Notes: generated by a model from the sequence alone, not told the origin. Counted from the stretch's first letter, positions 18,647 through 28,769 are shown. The stretch: 64,000 bases of DNA from Pleionea mediterranea (GCF_003148745.1 NZ_QGGU01000001.1:385536-449535); one strand, 5' to 3'. A program made the numbers and translations.

Positions 18647-19428
18647 TGACAAGTGAGCGAACCGCCATACCGCTTATTGTATTGCATAGTCGCCCATACA
18701 GTGATTCCAGTTTAATTATTGAAACCTTTTCTGAACACCAGGGGCGTATACCAGTATTGTCAAAAGGTGCCAGGCGAACGGGCAAACAAAGTTTACGCGC
18801 GCAATTACAGATGGGCGTGTTGATTGAAGCCTGTGTTACCGGACGTGGTGAAATAAAGTCACTCGTCCGTCCTGAAGTTATTGAGAGTACGGCAGGTTTT
18901 TATGGGGAGTCTTTTGCCATGGCCAGTTATATCAGCGAGTTGCTGATTAAACTAACCCATCCCGGAGATCCTCACCCATCGTTGTTTTCAAAAATATTGA
19001 ATTGCTTTAAAGCCATTTCGACACGTCAGAATACGCTGTTATCAATTCGTTTATTTGAGCAGTGTTTGTTAACGGAAATGGGCGTTAATGTTGATTATGA
19101 GCAAGACGTAAATGGTAATGCAATTGATGCAAATGAATTTTATCGGCTTACGCCTTTTTATGGCTTTGAGTGTGTCGCTATGGATGATAAAAATGTCGAA
19201 TCAAGGTCATCACATGTGCCACTAAAAGGCGAAGCACTGTTAGCTATTTCCAGACAATATTTATCCGATGCTGCCGTGTTATCCACTGTTAAGTACATTA
19301 ATCGTCGACTGATCGATGCACAGCTAGGTACAACAAAGCTGAACAGTCGAGAGTTGTGGCTTAAATGGCATGGGCGTTATCAACAAACCCAAAAAGCATC
19401 ATTATCTATGCAGAATAATAAGGCATAG
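18646..19428 (+). CDS. recO: DNA repair protein RecO
   Basis: 260 aa. An N-terminal OB fold (about 1-80; PLIVLHSRPYSDSSLIIETF, LSKGARR) precedes a helical C-terminal domain. RecO works with RecF and RecR to load RecA on SSB-coated single-stranded DNA. The cysteine zinc site of some RecO proteins is absent, as in many gammaproteobacteria. Translationally coupled to era. Confidence 0.95.
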   Translation: MTSERTAIPLIVLHSRPYSDSSLIIETFSEHQGRIPVLSKGARRTGKQSLRAQLQMGVLIEACVTGRGEIKSLVRPEVIESTAGFYGESFAMASYISELLIKLTHPGDPHPSLFSKILNCFKAISTRQNTLLSIRLFEQCLLTEMGVNVDYEQDVNGNAIDANEFYRLTPFYGFECVAMDDKNVESRSSHVPLKGEALLAISRQYLSDAAVLSTVKYINRRLIDAQLGTTKLNSRELWLKWHGRYQQTQKASLSMQNNKA

Positions 19429-19527
19429 CTGGAAAATATCTATCGCGGCAAATGCGATTGGCTAAATTCTAAAGATTAATAAGTTCAGTCAATACATCTG
19501 AACGTTTTGATTTGGAGATTTTAAAAT

Positions 19528-20268
19528 ATGAAACAACCTGTTTTACTCGGTGTGAATATTGATCATATTGCAACACTTAGAAACGCTCGTGGTACCACAT
19601 ATCCAGAGCCGGTAACTGCCGCTGCTATTGCTGAGCAAGCTGGGGCCGATGGTATCACTATTCATTTGCGTGAAGATCGTCGACATATTGTTGATCGTGA
19701 TGTGTTTTTGTTAAAAGAAACTCTGGAAACACGCATGAATCTCGAAATGGCGGTAACCGATGAAATGCTATCCATTGCAGAAAAAGTGAAGCCCACTTAT
19801 GTGTGTCTTGTGCCAGAAAAGCGTGAAGAGTTGACCACAGAAGGCGGTCTTGATGTGGTGGCTAATGAGGCAGCTATCAGTAATGCTTGTGAGCGCTTGG
19901 CTAATGTGGGGATACAGGTTTCGTTATTTATTGACGCTGATACATCACAAATTGATGCTGCCAAACGATGTGGCGCACCACTGATTGAGCTGCATACTGG
20001 TGGCTATGCCGATGCTCAATCTGAAAAGGAGCAGGTGACAGAGTTAAAACGTATTCAACAAGTTGCTTCTTATGCCCATAACATGGGGATACAGGTTAAT
20101 GCCGGGCATGGATTGCATTACCACAATGTTCAGCCTATTGCGAAAATACCGGAAATCATAGAGCTTAATATTGGTCATGCAATTATTGCTCGGGCGGTAT
20201 TCAGTGGACTGCAGCAGGCTGTAACAGAAATGAAGCGATTAATTGTAGAGGCAAGGCAATGGCCATAG
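19528..20268 (+). CDS. pdxJ: Pyridoxine 5'-phosphate synthase
   Basis: 246 aa TIM-barrel enzyme condensing 1-deoxyxylulose 5-phosphate with 3-amino-2-oxopropyl phosphate. Family signatures are [17 protein letters not shown] (near the N-terminus), [16 protein letters not shown], the catalytic Glu in [15 protein letters not shown] and [13 protein letters not shown] precedes the ATG; pdxJ overlaps acpS by 10 bp, a standard gammaproteobacterial pair. Confidence 0.98.
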   Translation: MKQPVLLGVNIDHIATLRNARGTTYPEPVTAAAIAEQAGADGITIHLREDRRHIVDRDVFLLKETLETRMNLEMAVTDEMLSIAEKVKPTYVCLVPEKREELTTEGGLDVVANEAAISNACERLANVGIQVSLFIDADTSQIDAAKRCGAPLIELHTGGYADAQSEKEQVTELKRIQQVASYAHNMGIQVNAGHGLHYHNVQPIAKIPEIIELNIGHAIIARAVFSGLQQAVTEMKRLIVEARQWP

Positions 20269-20639
20269 TTGGCATAGGTACTGACATAGTTGAAATAAGC
20301 CGGGTTGAAAAATCCTTTAAGCGATTTGGCAAGCGCTTTGCTGAGCGTATTTTGTCGAATGATGAGTTGACCTCTAAAAAGTTTAAAGTACAACCGGCTC
20401 ATTTTCTGGCGAAACGATTTGCTGCGAAAGAAGCCATTATGAAAGCTTTGGGCACCGGACTGGCAAAAGGTGTTAGATTTGATGATTTTACCGTTTTAAA
20501 CGATGAAAATGGCAAGCCTGTTGTGGATGTTGGTGGTAAAGCGCACGACTTAATGGCAGAGCTGGGTGTTGTGTCGCTGCATATCAGCATTTCGGATGAA
20601 GAAAATCAGGCGATTGCTTTTGCGATTGCTGAAAGCTAG
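20259..20639 (+). CDS. acpS: Holo-[acyl-carrier-protein] synthase
   Basis: 126 aa phosphopantetheinyl transferase that converts apo-ACP to holo-ACP. Motif 1 [12 protein letters not shown] (Asp near residue 9) and motif 2 [15 protein letters not shown] (about 48-62) supply the Mg-binding acidic residues. Overlaps the end of pdxJ. Confidence 0.97.
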   Translation: MAIVGIGTDIVEISRVEKSFKRFGKRFAERILSNDELTSKKFKVQPAHFLAKRFAAKEAIMKALGTGLAKGVRFDDFTVLNDENGKPVVDVGGKAHDLMAELGVVSLHISISDEENQAIAFAIAES

Positions 20640-20682
20640 AACAGAGTTTTAGCTAGTTTATTAATGAAACTAAGTTGCATAG

Positions 20683-20713
20683 ACAACGACTTCAAAATGA
20701 AGCCGTTGTTTTA
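20683..20713. terminator. Bidirectional terminator between acpS and folD
   Basis: ACAACG-A-CTTC / GAAG-C-CGTTGT stem (one mismatch) with a short A-rich loop and TTTT following on the plus strand. It separates convergent acpS and folD. Confidence 0.6.
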
Positions 20714-20773
20714 CATTAAACTGACTGATACTAAACAACCAGCGATATAACTCAGTTTGTTAATTGCAATCTT

Positions 20774-21634
20774 TTAAGATTGTTCGGCAATTTCGGTTGC
20801 CAGTAAGGTATTTTCCATTAACGATGCGACGGTCATTGGGCCTACACCGCCCGGTACTGGTGTGATCCAGCCTGCACGTTCAGCAGCGACTTGGTAATCA
20901 ACGTCACCGACAATGGAGCCATCTTCCAGTCGATTGATGCCGACATCAACCACAATCGCTCCCGGCTTTATCCACTCGCCTTTTACGATTCCGGGTTTGC
21001 CTACTGCAACCACCACCAAGTCCGCATTGGCCAGTTGTGCCGCCAAGTCACGGGTAAAGCGGTGAGTAACGGTCACCGTACAGCCTTTTATTAACAGCTC
21101 TAACGCCATTGGACGACCGACAATATTTGATGCGCCAACAATACAGGCGTTCATTCCTCGAATATCGACGCCCTCCAGAGATTCCAGCAGAGTGACAATC
21201 CCTTTTGGAGTGCAGGAGCGAAGTAGTGGGTTTCGTTGAACCAGTCGGCCTAAATTAAAAGCATGAAAGCCATCCACATCTTTGGCTGGGTTAATTCTTT
21301 CCAGTACCTTATTGGAGTCAATATGAGCCGGAATCGGTAATTGCAGTAAAATGCCATGAACCGAATCATCTTCATTTAGCGTATCGATGGTAGATAACAG
21401 TTCTTGCTCACTGGTGGAGCTTGGCAGCTCTATCTTCTGGGAGCGAAAGCCTATTTCTTCACAGGCCTGAACCTTCTTGCTGACGTAGATTGATGATGCC
21501 GGGTCATCACCCACCAGAATCACTGCAAGCCCGGGTCTCGCTTTACCTTGTGCCACTCGATCAGCCACTTTACTGGCAATGTTTTGACGGAGTGTTTTGG
21601 CGATGGCTTTGCCATCAATAATTTTTGCTGTCAT
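20774..21634 (-). CDS. folD: Methylenetetrahydrofolate dehydrogenase/cyclohydrolase
   Basis: 286 aa bifunctional enzyme. The substrate/cyclohydrolase motif is [14 protein letters not shown] (Lys near 54), and the Rossmann part holds [12 protein letters not shown] and the C-terminal [19 protein letters not shown]. It interconverts 5,10-methylene-THF and 10-formyl-THF for purine and formyl-methionine synthesis. Single gene between acpS and the tRNA cluster. Confidence 0.98.
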   Translation of the reverse strand: MTAKIIDGKAIAKTLRQNIASKVADRVAQGKARPGLAVILVGDDPASSIYVSKKVQACEEIGFRSQKIELPSSTSEQELLSTIDTLNEDDSVHGILLQLPIPAHIDSNKVLERINPAKDVDGFHAFNLGRLVQRNPLLRSCTPKGIVTLLESLEGVDIRGMNACIVGASNIVGRPMALELLIKGCTVTVTHRFTRDLAAQLANADLVVVAVGKPGIVKGEWIKPGAIVVDVGINRLEDGSIVGDVDYQVAAERAGWITPVPGGVGPMTVASLMENTLLATEIAEQS

Positions 21635-21740
21635 ATCTTAAAGCTGCCCAGTAAATAACCGATTCGTATAAGATGTATTTTCTCAAGAAACGGAGAAGGT
21701 TGAAAGCCCGAAAAATCACTCAATAAAATGTTTTTCCTTA

Positions 21741-21769
21741 TTGACGCCCTCGAGTGAAATCAGTATTAT
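21741..21769 (+). promoter_or_regulatory. tRNA operon promoter
   Basis: TTGACG (21741-21746), 17-bp spacer, TATTAT (21764-21769), then a GC-rich discriminator GCGCGC typical of stringently controlled stable RNA promoters. It lies 40 bp before tRNA-Pro. Confidence 0.8.
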
Positions 21770-21808
21770 GCGCGCTCTTCGGAGGGCAATGCCCTTTGAG
21801 TACATTAT

Positions 21809-21885
21809 CGGGGAATAGCGCAGTCTGGTAGCGCGCCTGCTTTGGGTGCAGGATGTCGGGGGTTCAAATCCCTCTTCCCCGACCA
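21809..21885 (+). tRNA. tRNA-Pro (TGG)
   Basis: 77 nt with encoded CCA. Acceptor arms CGGGGAA/TTCCCCG pair, the anticodon loop is TTTGGGT (anticodon TGG), and the T arm is GGGGGTTCAAATCCCTC. First of four tRNAs. Confidence 0.97.
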
Positions 21886-21926
21886 GTTTACAATTGTGCT
21901 TGTGTTCATGGGTTAGGTTTTATAAA

Positions 21927-22003
<77 letters not shown>

Positions 22004-22066
22004 GTTTTACGGTGGTGTTGCTCAGTGCAGACGAACCGTATACGACACAAGCATTAAAGTGTTTAT

Positions 22067-22143
22067 GGTGGGTGTAGCTCAGTTGGTAGAGCCCCGGATT
22101 GTGATTCCGGTTGTCGTGGGTTCAAATCCCATCACTCACCCCA
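22067..22143 (+). tRNA. tRNA-His (GTG)
   Basis: 77 nt including the extra 5' G (-1) that pairs with discriminator C, the histidine identity element. Anticodon loop TTGTGAT (GTG), acceptor GTGGGTG/CACTCAC, encoded CCA. Confidence 0.97.
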
Positions 22144-22262
22144 GTTTAGGCCGAATAATTAACTCATTATTTTATTATTAAAGTGAGTATTCGGTGTAAA
22201 CCATGCAGGGTGGTGTGAGCATAGGGCCGATACCACATCATGTCATGGATATTAAAGAAAAC

Positions 22263-22347
22263 GCGAAAGTGGTGGAATTGGTAGACACGCTGGATTTAGG
22301 TTCCAGTGCCGCGAGGCGTGAGAGTTCGAGTCTCTCCTTTCGCACCA
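22263..22347 (+). tRNA. tRNA-Leu (TAG)
   Basis: 85 nt class II tRNA with a long variable arm (TGCCGCGAGGCGT). Acceptor GCGAAAG/CTTTCGC, anticodon loop TTTAGGT (anticodon TAG), encoded CCA. Confidence 0.97.
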
Positions 22348-22412
22348 GTTTTCTTTAAATGTATCTTGCCAAATAGCCCCCCGCATTGTTTATAGTTACT
22401 GATGCATAATTC

Positions 22413-22438
22413 AGCTGCTTTCTTAGGCGGCTTTTTTT
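22413..22438 (+). terminator. Terminator of the Pro-Arg-His-Leu tRNA operon
   Basis: AGCTGCT pairs with GGCGGCT (two wobble pairs) around a 6-nt loop, followed by seven T residues. It lies 66 bp after tRNA-Leu and just before tig. Confidence 0.8.
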
Positions 22439-22472
22439 GCTACTTATACAAGAACCTTTTTGGAGTATTGCA

Positions 22473-23771
22473 ATGCAAGTTTCAGTCGAAACCACTTCAG
22501 CGCTAGAGCGCAAGTTAACGGTCAGCATTCCGGCCGAAAACGTTGATACTGAAGCGCAAAAGCGCCTACAACAGCTCGCTCGAAATGTGAAGTTAAACGG
22601 CTTCAGACCGGGCAAGGTACCGTTTAAAGTGGTTAAAAAGCGCTTTGGTGACAGTGTGCGACACGAAGTGTTGGGCGAAATGATGCAGCAGTACTTTTAC
22701 CAGGCCATCATTCAGGAAAAAATCACCCCAGCAGGCGCTCCTTTCGTCGAGCCTGTTAAAAACGAAGAGGGTGAAGACGTAGAGTTTACCGCAACTTTCG
22801 AGGTTTACCCTGAAATTGAAGCTCAGGATATGTCAAAAGTGACCATCGAGCAGTTTACTGCTGAGGTTGGTGATGAAGATTTGAATGAAATGCTTGATAC
22901 ATTACGTGAGCAGCGCGCTTCATGGAGTGAAGTAAAACGTAAAGCGAAAGAAGGCGATCAGGTTGTTATCGACTTTAGTGGCACCATTGACGGCGAAGAG
23001 TTTTCTGGCGGTAAGGCCGAAAATCATGAGCTGGAAATTGGCTCAGGCGCGATGATCCCTGGCTTTGAAGATCAGTTAGTTGATACAAAAGCCGGTGACG
23101 AAAAAGATGTAACCGTTACTTTCCCTGAAGACTACCATGCGAAAGAGTTAGCGGGTAAAGAAGCTGTGTTTAAAACCACGGTTCATAAGGTCAACAAGAA
23201 AGAGTTACCAAAAGTTGGTGAGTTGGCAGAAGCACTGGGTGTGGAAGACGGTAATATCAACAAGATGAAAGAAGACGTTAAAGCGAATATGCAACGTGAA
23301 CTTAAAAATGCATTAACGTCGAAAGTGAAAGAACAAGTGATGAATGCGTTAATTGAAGCCCACGAAGTGGATGTGCCAAAGTCGGCCATCGATGGTGAAA
23401 TTGATGCTATGCGTAAACAAATGATCTCACAATACGGTGGCAACGAAGACATGGCAGCGAATCTGCCTGCGTCCATGTTCGAAGAGCAAGCCACACGTCG
23501 TGTAAAACTGGGGTTAATCATTGGTTCTGTGATCAAATCTAAAGAACTTAAAGCTGACGATGAAGACATTAATAATCAGCTTGAAGAAATGGCTTCTGTA
23601 TATGAGCAGCCAGAAGAAGTGATTAACTGGTACAAAGAAGACAAATCCCGTCTGTCTCAAATTGAACAGCTGGTTCTTGAGCAAAAAGTGGTCGATAGCG
23701 TACTTGCTGATGCTAAAGTCGTCGACAAAGAGACCACATTCAAAGAGATTATGAACCAGCAAGGTCAATAA
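22473..23771 (+). CDS. tig: Trigger factor
   Basis: 432 aa from the ATG at 22473, preceded by GGAG; an upstream in-frame TTG at 22437 would add 12 residues lying inside the tRNA terminator and is rejected. The ribosome-binding domain holds NGFRPGKVPFKVVKKRFG (about 40-58; FRPGKxP signature), the FKBP-like PPIase domain is about 150-245 (GDQVVIDFSGTIDGEEFSGG), and a C-terminal helical chaperone domain follows. Cytosolic, binds nascent chains at the exit tunnel. Followed by clpP-clpX-lon in the standard order. Confidence 0.98.
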   Translation: MQVSVETTSALERKLTVSIPAENVDTEAQKRLQQLARNVKLNGFRPGKVPFKVVKKRFGDSVRHEVLGEMMQQYFYQAIIQEKITPAGAPFVEPVKNEEGEDVEFTATFEVYPEIEAQDMSKVTIEQFTAEVGDEDLNEMLDTLREQRASWSEVKRKAKEGDQVVIDFSGTIDGEEFSGGKAENHELEIGSGAMIPGFEDQLVDTKAGDEKDVTVTFPEDYHAKELAGKEAVFKTTVHKVNKKELPKVGELAEALGVEDGNINKMKEDVKANMQRELKNALTSKVKEQVMNALIEAHEVDVPKSAIDGEIDAMRKQMISQYGGNEDMAANLPASMFEEQATRRVKLGLIIGSVIKSKELKADDEDINNQLEEMASVYEQPEEVINWYKEDKSRLSQIEQLVLEQKVVDSVLADAKVVDKETTFKEIMNQQGQ

Positions 23772-23834
23772 TAACGAACAATGTTAACTATTAACCCTTC
23801 ACTGTAAGTGGTTAATATTTAACTAAAAAAATAC

Positions 23835-23882
23835 AAGCCCGGAGCCAATGCTGCTATAGTTGAGGTATCCGGGCTTTTTATT
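23835..23882 (+). terminator. Terminator of tig
   Basis: AAGCCCGGA (23835-23843) and TCCGGGCTT (23868-23876) form a 9-bp stem with a 24-nt loop, followed by TTTATTT. Confidence 0.75.
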
Positions 23883-23922
23883 TGGGTAATTTTATTAAGA
23901 CAACTAAATTATTCATTATGGG

Positions 23923-23948
23923 TTGATTAATTGAACACTGCCCCGATA
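23923..23948 (+). promoter_or_regulatory. Candidate sigma-32 promoter of clpP
   Basis: TTGATT, 12-bp spacer, CCCCGATA (23941-23948). The -10 fits the heat-shock consensus CCCCATNT/CCCGATNT well; the -35 fits only TTGA. clpP heat-shock control is established in E. coli. Confidence 0.4.
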
Positions 23949-23989
23949 ACAAGTAATTGCTGTCCTGCGCGAAATCAATAGGAGAAAAC

Positions 23990-24604
23990 ATGCTGGACCC
24001 TAAGAATCTAGAAACTGCGGCTGCATTAGTGCCAATGGTGGTTGAACAAACCGCTAAAGGTGAGCGCTCTTACGATATTTACTCTCGTTTGTTAAAAGAA
24101 CGAGTTATATTTCTGGTTGGCCCGGTAGAAGATCATATGGCGAACCTTGTGGTTGCACAGATGTTATTTTTGGAGTCAGAAAATCCAGAAAAAGATATTT
24201 TTCTATACATTAACTCTCCGGGCGGCTCTGTTACTGCAGGGATGTCAATCTACGACACCATGCAGTTTATCAAACCAGACGTAAGTACTTTATGTATTGG
24301 CCAAGCCTGTAGCATGGGTGCTTTCCTTCTGGCTGGTGGAGCCAAAGAGAAGCGATTTGCACTGCCAAATTCACGTATTATGATCCACCAGCCATTGGGT
24401 GGATTTCAGGGACAAGCTTCTGATATTGAGATTCATGCCAAAGAAATTTTACAAATGCGTGCTAAATTAAATGAAATTCTGGCGCACCACACAGGTCGTG
24501 AGTTGTCGGATATAGAGAAAGACACCGATCGTGATAACTTTATGAGTGCCAGTGTTGCTGAAGAGTACGGCATTATTGATAAAGTCATTACTAGCCGGCA
24601 GTAA
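23990..24604 (+). CDS. clpP: ATP-dependent Clp protease proteolytic subunit
   Basis: 204 aa from the ATG at 23990 with AGGAGA upstream; a longer frame from 23957 lacks support. Catalytic Ser108 is in QACSMGA and His133 in IMIHQPLGG; the Asp lies in the C-terminal region. The N-terminus has LVPMVVEQT, typical of ClpP. Forms the tetradecameric chamber loaded by ClpX or ClpA. clpX follows 158 bp downstream. Confidence 0.98.
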   Translation: MLDPKNLETAAALVPMVVEQTAKGERSYDIYSRLLKERVIFLVGPVEDHMANLVVAQMLFLESENPEKDIFLYINSPGGSVTAGMSIYDTMQFIKPDVSTLCIGQACSMGAFLLAGGAKEKRFALPNSRIMIHQPLGGFQGQASDIEIHAKEILQMRAKLNEILAHHTGRELSDIEKDTDRDNFMSASVAEEYGIIDKVITSRQ

Positions 24605-24718
24605 TTGACGGCTTTATATATTTCATTTAGCTATAAGGGATATTGCATAAAGGTATCCGTTGAGTGAAATTATGACAAAACGGCAAAAACAGCTAACATA
24701 TAGGTATATCGGATTAAA

Positions 24719-24742
24719 GTAGCCGTGGGCTACGTGTTTTTA
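24719..24742 (+). terminator. Small hairpin between clpP and clpX
   Basis: GTAGCC-GTG-GGCTAC (6-bp stem) followed by GTGTTTTTAA, 21 bp before clpX. It may partially attenuate read-through from clpP. Confidence 0.45.
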
Positions 24743-24762
24743 ACCGAATTTGAGGATAGTTC

Positions 24763-26058
24763 ATGAGTGATAAAAAAGGCACGGGTGGCAAAGACGATAG
24801 TGGCAAATTGCTCTATTGTTCTTTCTGCGGAAAAAGTCAGCACGAAGTTCGTAAGCTGATCGCTGGGCCTTCAGTGTTTATTTGTGATGAGTGTGTTGAA
24901 CTATGCAACGATATTATTCGCGAAGAAGTGGAAGATATTGTTCAAGAGTCTGAAGGCATTAAATTGCCTGCTCCTCAGGAAATCAATGAAACACTTGATG
25001 AGTATGTCATTGGCCAGGCTCAAGCGAAGAAAGTTCTGTCAGTTGCGGTTTACAATCATTACAAGCGTTTAAATTCATCCACTAGTGGTAAAGGGGATGA
25101 CGTTGAACTCGGTAAAAGTAATATCTTATTGGTCGGGCCAACGGGTAGTGGTAAAACTTTGTTGGCAGAGACTTTGGCAAGGCTTCTAAACGTACCTTTT
25201 ACCATCGCTGATGCAACCACCTTAACGGAAGCCGGCTATGTCGGTGAGGACGTTGAAAACATTATTCAGAAGTTACTACAGCGTTGTGACTATGACGTTG
25301 AAAAGGCACAGCAAGGTATTGTTTATATTGATGAGATTGACAAAATCTCACGAAAAGCCGACAACCCTTCGATTACTCGTGATGTATCGGGCGAAGGTGT
25401 ACAGCAGGCGCTTCTTAAATTGATTGAAGGAACCGTTGCATCTGTGCCTCCTCAAGGCGGCAGAAAGCACCCTCAGCAGGAGTTTTTGCAGGTCGATACC
25501 CGAAATATCCTGTTTATCTGTGGCGGTGCTTTTGCTGGCCTCGATAAAGTCATTCGCGATCGTTCGGAGAAAAGCGGTATCGGTTTTGGTGCTGAAGTTA
25601 GAGCCAAAGACGACAGTAAAAACGTTGGTGAGGTTTTGAGAGACGTTGAGCCGGATGATTTGGTGAAATACGGTTTGATTCCTGAGTTTGTCGGTCGTCT
25701 TCCAATTGTTGCGACGCTCGAAGAGCTGGATGAAGAAGCTCTGGTTCGAATTTTAAAAGAACCTAAGAATGCATTGACCAAGCAGTACAGCAAGTTATTT
25801 GAAATGGAAGATGTCGTTCTTGAGTTTCGTGAAGACGCACTTAAAGCGGTTGCACGGAAAGGTATGGAGCGCCGTACAGGAGCTCGTGGCTTACGTTCCA
25901 TTATGGAAAAAGTATTGCTTGATACCATGTACAAGTTGCCGTCCATGGACAGTGTTTCCAAGGTGGCTATTGATCAGGCAGTGGTTGACGGTGAGTCGGA
26001 GCCATTACTCATTTTTGAAAATGAGTCTGGCAACAAAGCGGCATCGTCCGATAAATAA
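24763..26058 (+). CDS. clpX: ATP-dependent Clp protease ATP-binding subunit ClpX
   Basis: 431 aa AAA+ unfoldase. The N-terminal zinc-binding domain has CSFC at 20-23 and CDEC at 45-48. Walker A is [15 protein letters not shown] (about 125), Walker B is [10 protein letters not shown] (about 188), and the pore and sensor motifs are intact. It recognises tagged substrates (ssrA) and feeds ClpP. GAGGA precedes the ATG. Confidence 0.98.
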   Translation: MSDKKGTGGKDDSGKLLYCSFCGKSQHEVRKLIAGPSVFICDECVELCNDIIREEVEDIVQESEGIKLPAPQEINETLDEYVIGQAQAKKVLSVAVYNHYKRLNSSTSGKGDDVELGKSNILLVGPTGSGKTLLAETLARLLNVPFTIADATTLTEAGYVGEDVENIIQKLLQRCDYDVEKAQQGIVYIDEIDKISRKADNPSITRDVSGEGVQQALLKLIEGTVASVPPQGGRKHPQQEFLQVDTRNILFICGGAFAGLDKVIRDRSEKSGIGFGAEVRAKDDSKNVGEVLRDVEPDDLVKYGLIPEFVGRLPIVATLEELDEEALVRILKEPKNALTKQYSKLFEMEDVVLEFREDALKAVARKGMERRTGARGLRSIMEKVLLDTMYKLPSMDSVSKVAIDQAVVDGESEPLLIFENESGNKAASSDK

Positions 26059-26065
26059 TACTTGA

Positions 26066-26080
26066 GAGCCTGTTTATCTT
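26066..26080 (+). repeat. Dispersed motif copy after clpX
   Basis: GAGCCTGTTTATCTT matches the outer tip of the nested palindromic element (11744-11758) at 14 of 15 positions. It is followed by a CGAAGGT inverted repeat (26090-26096 / 26139-26145) and could be the remnant of a related element in this 278-bp gap. Confidence 0.45.
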
Positions 26081-26204
26081 ACGTTTAGTACCTTCGTTGG
26101 AGAATGATGTTTTATCCAGCTTCAATAGATTGACTTTTCGAAGGTGCATTAATGAACATGAGGAATAGTGAAGTTATTCTACTCATTTGCTCTTAATATA
26201 ATCA

Positions 26205-26240
26205 CAACAAAGGCCAGGTTTCTGGCCTTTGTTGTTTCTG
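26205..26240 (+). terminator. Terminator of clpX
   Basis: A 13-bp perfect stem CAACAAAGGCCAG (26205-26217) / CTGGCCTTTGTTG (26222-26234) with a 4-nt loop, then TTTCTG. The flanks are the same as in the ppiD terminator. Confidence 0.85.
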
Positions 26241-26275
26241 AATAGCGCTGCTGGCAGGTTTATTCTGTCATTCAA

Positions 26276-26302
26276 TTGAATCTCAGCAGCTTACCCCCAT
26301 AT
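26276..26302 (+). promoter_or_regulatory. Candidate sigma-32 promoter of lon
   Basis: TTGAAT (26276-26281), 13-bp spacer, CCCCATAT (26295-26302), close to the heat-shock consensus CTTGAAA / CCCCATNT. It lies about 35 bp before the lon ATG; lon is a sigma-32 gene in E. coli. Confidence 0.6.
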
Positions 26303-26336
26303 AAGTACTAAATTAAGCAAAGAGACAACGGTTGTT

Positions 26337-28769
26337 ATGTCCGATACCCAAGATAAATCTGAACAGACAGTAAATCCGCAAGGCACAATACCTGTGTTAC
26401 CACTTCGCGACGTTGTGGTTTTCCCACATATGGTGATTCCTTTATTTGTAGGTCGTAGTAAATCCATTCAGGCGCTTGAACAGGCTAATGAAGGTAATAA
26501 ACAAATTTTGCTTCTGGCTCAAAAAGATGCCACCACGGATTCGCCTGAACAGGAAGATATTTTCACCAGCGGCAGTGTCGCCAAAATACTGCAAATGCTG
26601 CGTCTTCCTGATGGCAATGTGAAGGTGTTGGTGGAAGGTTTATATCGCGCTCAAGTAACACAGTTTGAAGAGCTTGACGATGTATTAAGCGCTACTGTCA
26701 GTCGACTTGACGACGTTACGCCAGAGGCTGCAGAAGCCGAGGCCTTAATGCGTTCAGCAACCGAGTTATTTGAGAGTTATATTAAGCTGAATAAAAAAAT
26801 ACCGCCTGAAATTTTATCCGCCTTGTCGGGTATTTCTGATATTGCCCGTCTAACCGATACGATTGCTTCACACTTGACGTTAAAAGTGGAAGAAAAGCAA
26901 AAAGTCCTGGAAATTGACGATGTTAAGCAGCGGCTAGAACACCTGATGGGCTTGATGGAAGGTGAAATCGATGTTTTGCATGTTGAAAAACGCATTCGGG
27001 GCCGTGTTAAAAAACAGATGGAACGCAGTCAGCGTGAGTATTATCTCAATGAACAGATGAAGGCGATCCAGAAAGAGCTGGGAGACGGCGAAGATTCTGG
27101 AAAAGAACTTGCTGAGCTCGAAGAGAAAATCCAGCAGGCGGGAATGCCTGAGGAAGCCAAAGAAAAAGCGGAAACCGAGCTGAGAAAATTGAAGATGATG
27201 TCGCCCATGTCAGCGGAGGCAACCGTAGTTCGTGGCTATATTGACTGGATGATCAGTATCCCTTGGAGTGAGCGAGGCGACATTAAAAAAGATCTGGCTG
27301 GTGCCGAAAAGGTGTTGGACGATGATCATTATGGATTAAAAGAAGTTAAAGAACGCATCCTTGAGTATCTTGCTGTGCAACAGCGTGTCGACAAAATTAA
27401 AGGCCCAGTACTATGTCTTGTAGGGCCTCCTGGTGTAGGTAAAACCAGTTTGGGGCGTTCAATCGCTAAAGCTACCGGACGGGAATATGTTCGCGTTTCT
27501 TTAGGGGGGGTGCGTGACGAGGCTGAAATAAGAGGCCATCGCAGAACCTATATCGGATCTATGCCCGGTAAAATAATCCAGAAAATGAGTAAGGTCGGGG
27601 TTAAAAACCCACTGTTTCTGCTTGATGAAATCGATAAGATGGCCTCTGACATGCGCGGCGATCCTTCTTCAGCATTACTCGAAGTGCTTGATCCTGAGCA
27701 GAATAATACGTTCAACGACCATTATCTCGAAGTCGATTATGACTTATCAGAAGTCATGTTTATCTGTACGGCAAACTCCATGAATATTCCGGAGCCACTG
27801 CTTGATCGTATGGAAGTGATCCGTATTCCGGGTTATACCGAAGATGAAAAGTTGGCAATTGCAGAAAAGTATTTATTACCAAAGCAAATTGAAAATGCCG
27901 GGTTAAAAAAATCTGAGTTGTCGATCCAGAAGAAAGCGATTCGAAAAATGATTCAACACTACACTCGCGAAGCAGGTGTCCGTTCGCTTGAACGAGAAAT
28001 TGCAAAGGTCTGTCGTAAAGTGGTTAAAAACTTGACCCTGACACCACGGGATAAAAAGTTGATTGTTTCGGAAAAAAATGTCGAAAAGTATCTGGGCGTT
28101 GAAAAGTTTGATTATGGTCGTGCATCCGATGAGCATCGGGTTGGCCAGGTGACAGGGTTGGCCTGGACATCCGTAGGCGGAGATTTGCTAACCATTGAAG
28201 CCGTGGCAACAACGGGTAAAGGTAAAACATTGTTCACCGGACAGCTTGGCGATGTGATGCAGGAGTCCATCAAAGCTGCCATGACGGTGGTGAGAAGCCG
28301 GGCAAGCCGGTTGGGGATCGCTAAAGACTTTTACGAAAAGCTGGATATACATGTTCATGTGCCAGAAGGTGCTACTCCAAAAGATGGTCCTAGTGCCGGT
28401 ATTGGCATGTGTACGGCTCTGGTTTCAAGCCTGACGGGCATACCCGTATTGTCAGAAGTCGCCATGACAGGCGAAATAACGTTACGGGGTGAGGTGCTGC
28501 GCATCGGGGGCTTGAAAGAGAAGCTTCTAGCAGCGCACCGAGGGGGGATCCACAAAGTGCTTATTCCTAAAGATAACACTCGGGATCTGGAAGAAATACC
28601 AAAGAATATCATTGGTGATCTGGAGATCATTCCGGTTCAGTGGATCGATGAAGTGCTAGAAGTAGCATTTGCTGAATCACCTGTGGCCATAGACGATGAA
28701 TCTGTGGCAGCCGAAACGGTTATATCGAAAGATGAGGATTTATCAGCCAATATAAATCCTGCTCACTGA
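26337..28769 (+). CDS. lon: ATP-dependent protease Lon
   Basis: 810 aa. N-terminal substrate domain (begins PVLPLRDVVVFPHMVIPLFV), AAA+ module with Walker A GPPGVGKTSLGRSIA (about 361) and Walker B FLLDEIDKM, and the Ser-Lys protease domain with catalytic Ser in KDGPSAGIGM and Lys in GGLKEKLLAAHRGG. Degrades misfolded and regulatory proteins in the cytosol. The C-terminal tail beyond about 780 is acidic and less conserved. Followed by its own terminator and hupB. Confidence 0.98.
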   Translation: MSDTQDKSEQTVNPQGTIPVLPLRDVVVFPHMVIPLFVGRSKSIQALEQANEGNKQILLLAQKDATTDSPEQEDIFTSGSVAKILQMLRLPDGNVKVLVEGLYRAQVTQFEELDDVLSATVSRLDDVTPEAAEAEALMRSATELFESYIKLNKKIPPEILSALSGISDIARLTDTIASHLTLKVEEKQKVLEIDDVKQRLEHLMGLMEGEIDVLHVEKRIRGRVKKQMERSQREYYLNEQMKAIQKELGDGEDSGKELAELEEKIQQAGMPEEAKEKAETELRKLKMMSPMSAEATVVRGYIDWMISIPWSERGDIKKDLAGAEKVLDDDHYGLKEVKERILEYLAVQQRVDKIKGPVLCLVGPPGVGKTSLGRSIAKATGREYVRVSLGGVRDEAEIRGHRRTYIGSMPGKIIQKMSKVGVKNPLFLLDEIDKMASDMRGDPSSALLEVLDPEQNNTFNDHYLEVDYDLSEVMFICTANSMNIPEPLLDRMEVIRIPGYTEDEKLAIAEKYLLPKQIENAGLKKSELSIQKKAIRKMIQHYTREAGVRSLEREIAKVCRKVVKNLTLTPRDKKLIVSEKNVEKYLGVEKFDYGRASDEHRVGQVTGLAWTSVGGDLLTIEAVATTGKGKTLFTGQLGDVMQESIKAAMTVVRSRASRLGIAKDFYEKLDIHVHVPEGATPKDGPSAGIGMCTALVSSLTGIPVLSEVAMTGEITLRGEVLRIGGLKEKLLAAHRGGIHKVLIPKDNTRDLEEIPKNIIGDLEIIPVQWIDEVLEVAFAESPVAIDDESVAAETVISKDEDLSANINPAH

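Noticed and set aside
22437-22472. Upstream extension of tig from a TTG
   Set aside because: It overlaps the tRNA terminator, has no ribosome site, and the ATG at 22473 has GGAG and the usual trigger factor N-terminus.
23183-23569. 128-codon antisense frame in tig
   Set aside because: Ser-rich product mirroring tig codon usage; no ribosome site or homology evident.
25473-25961. 162-codon antisense frame in clpX
   Set aside because: Composition is the mirror of clpX coding bias; no independent support.
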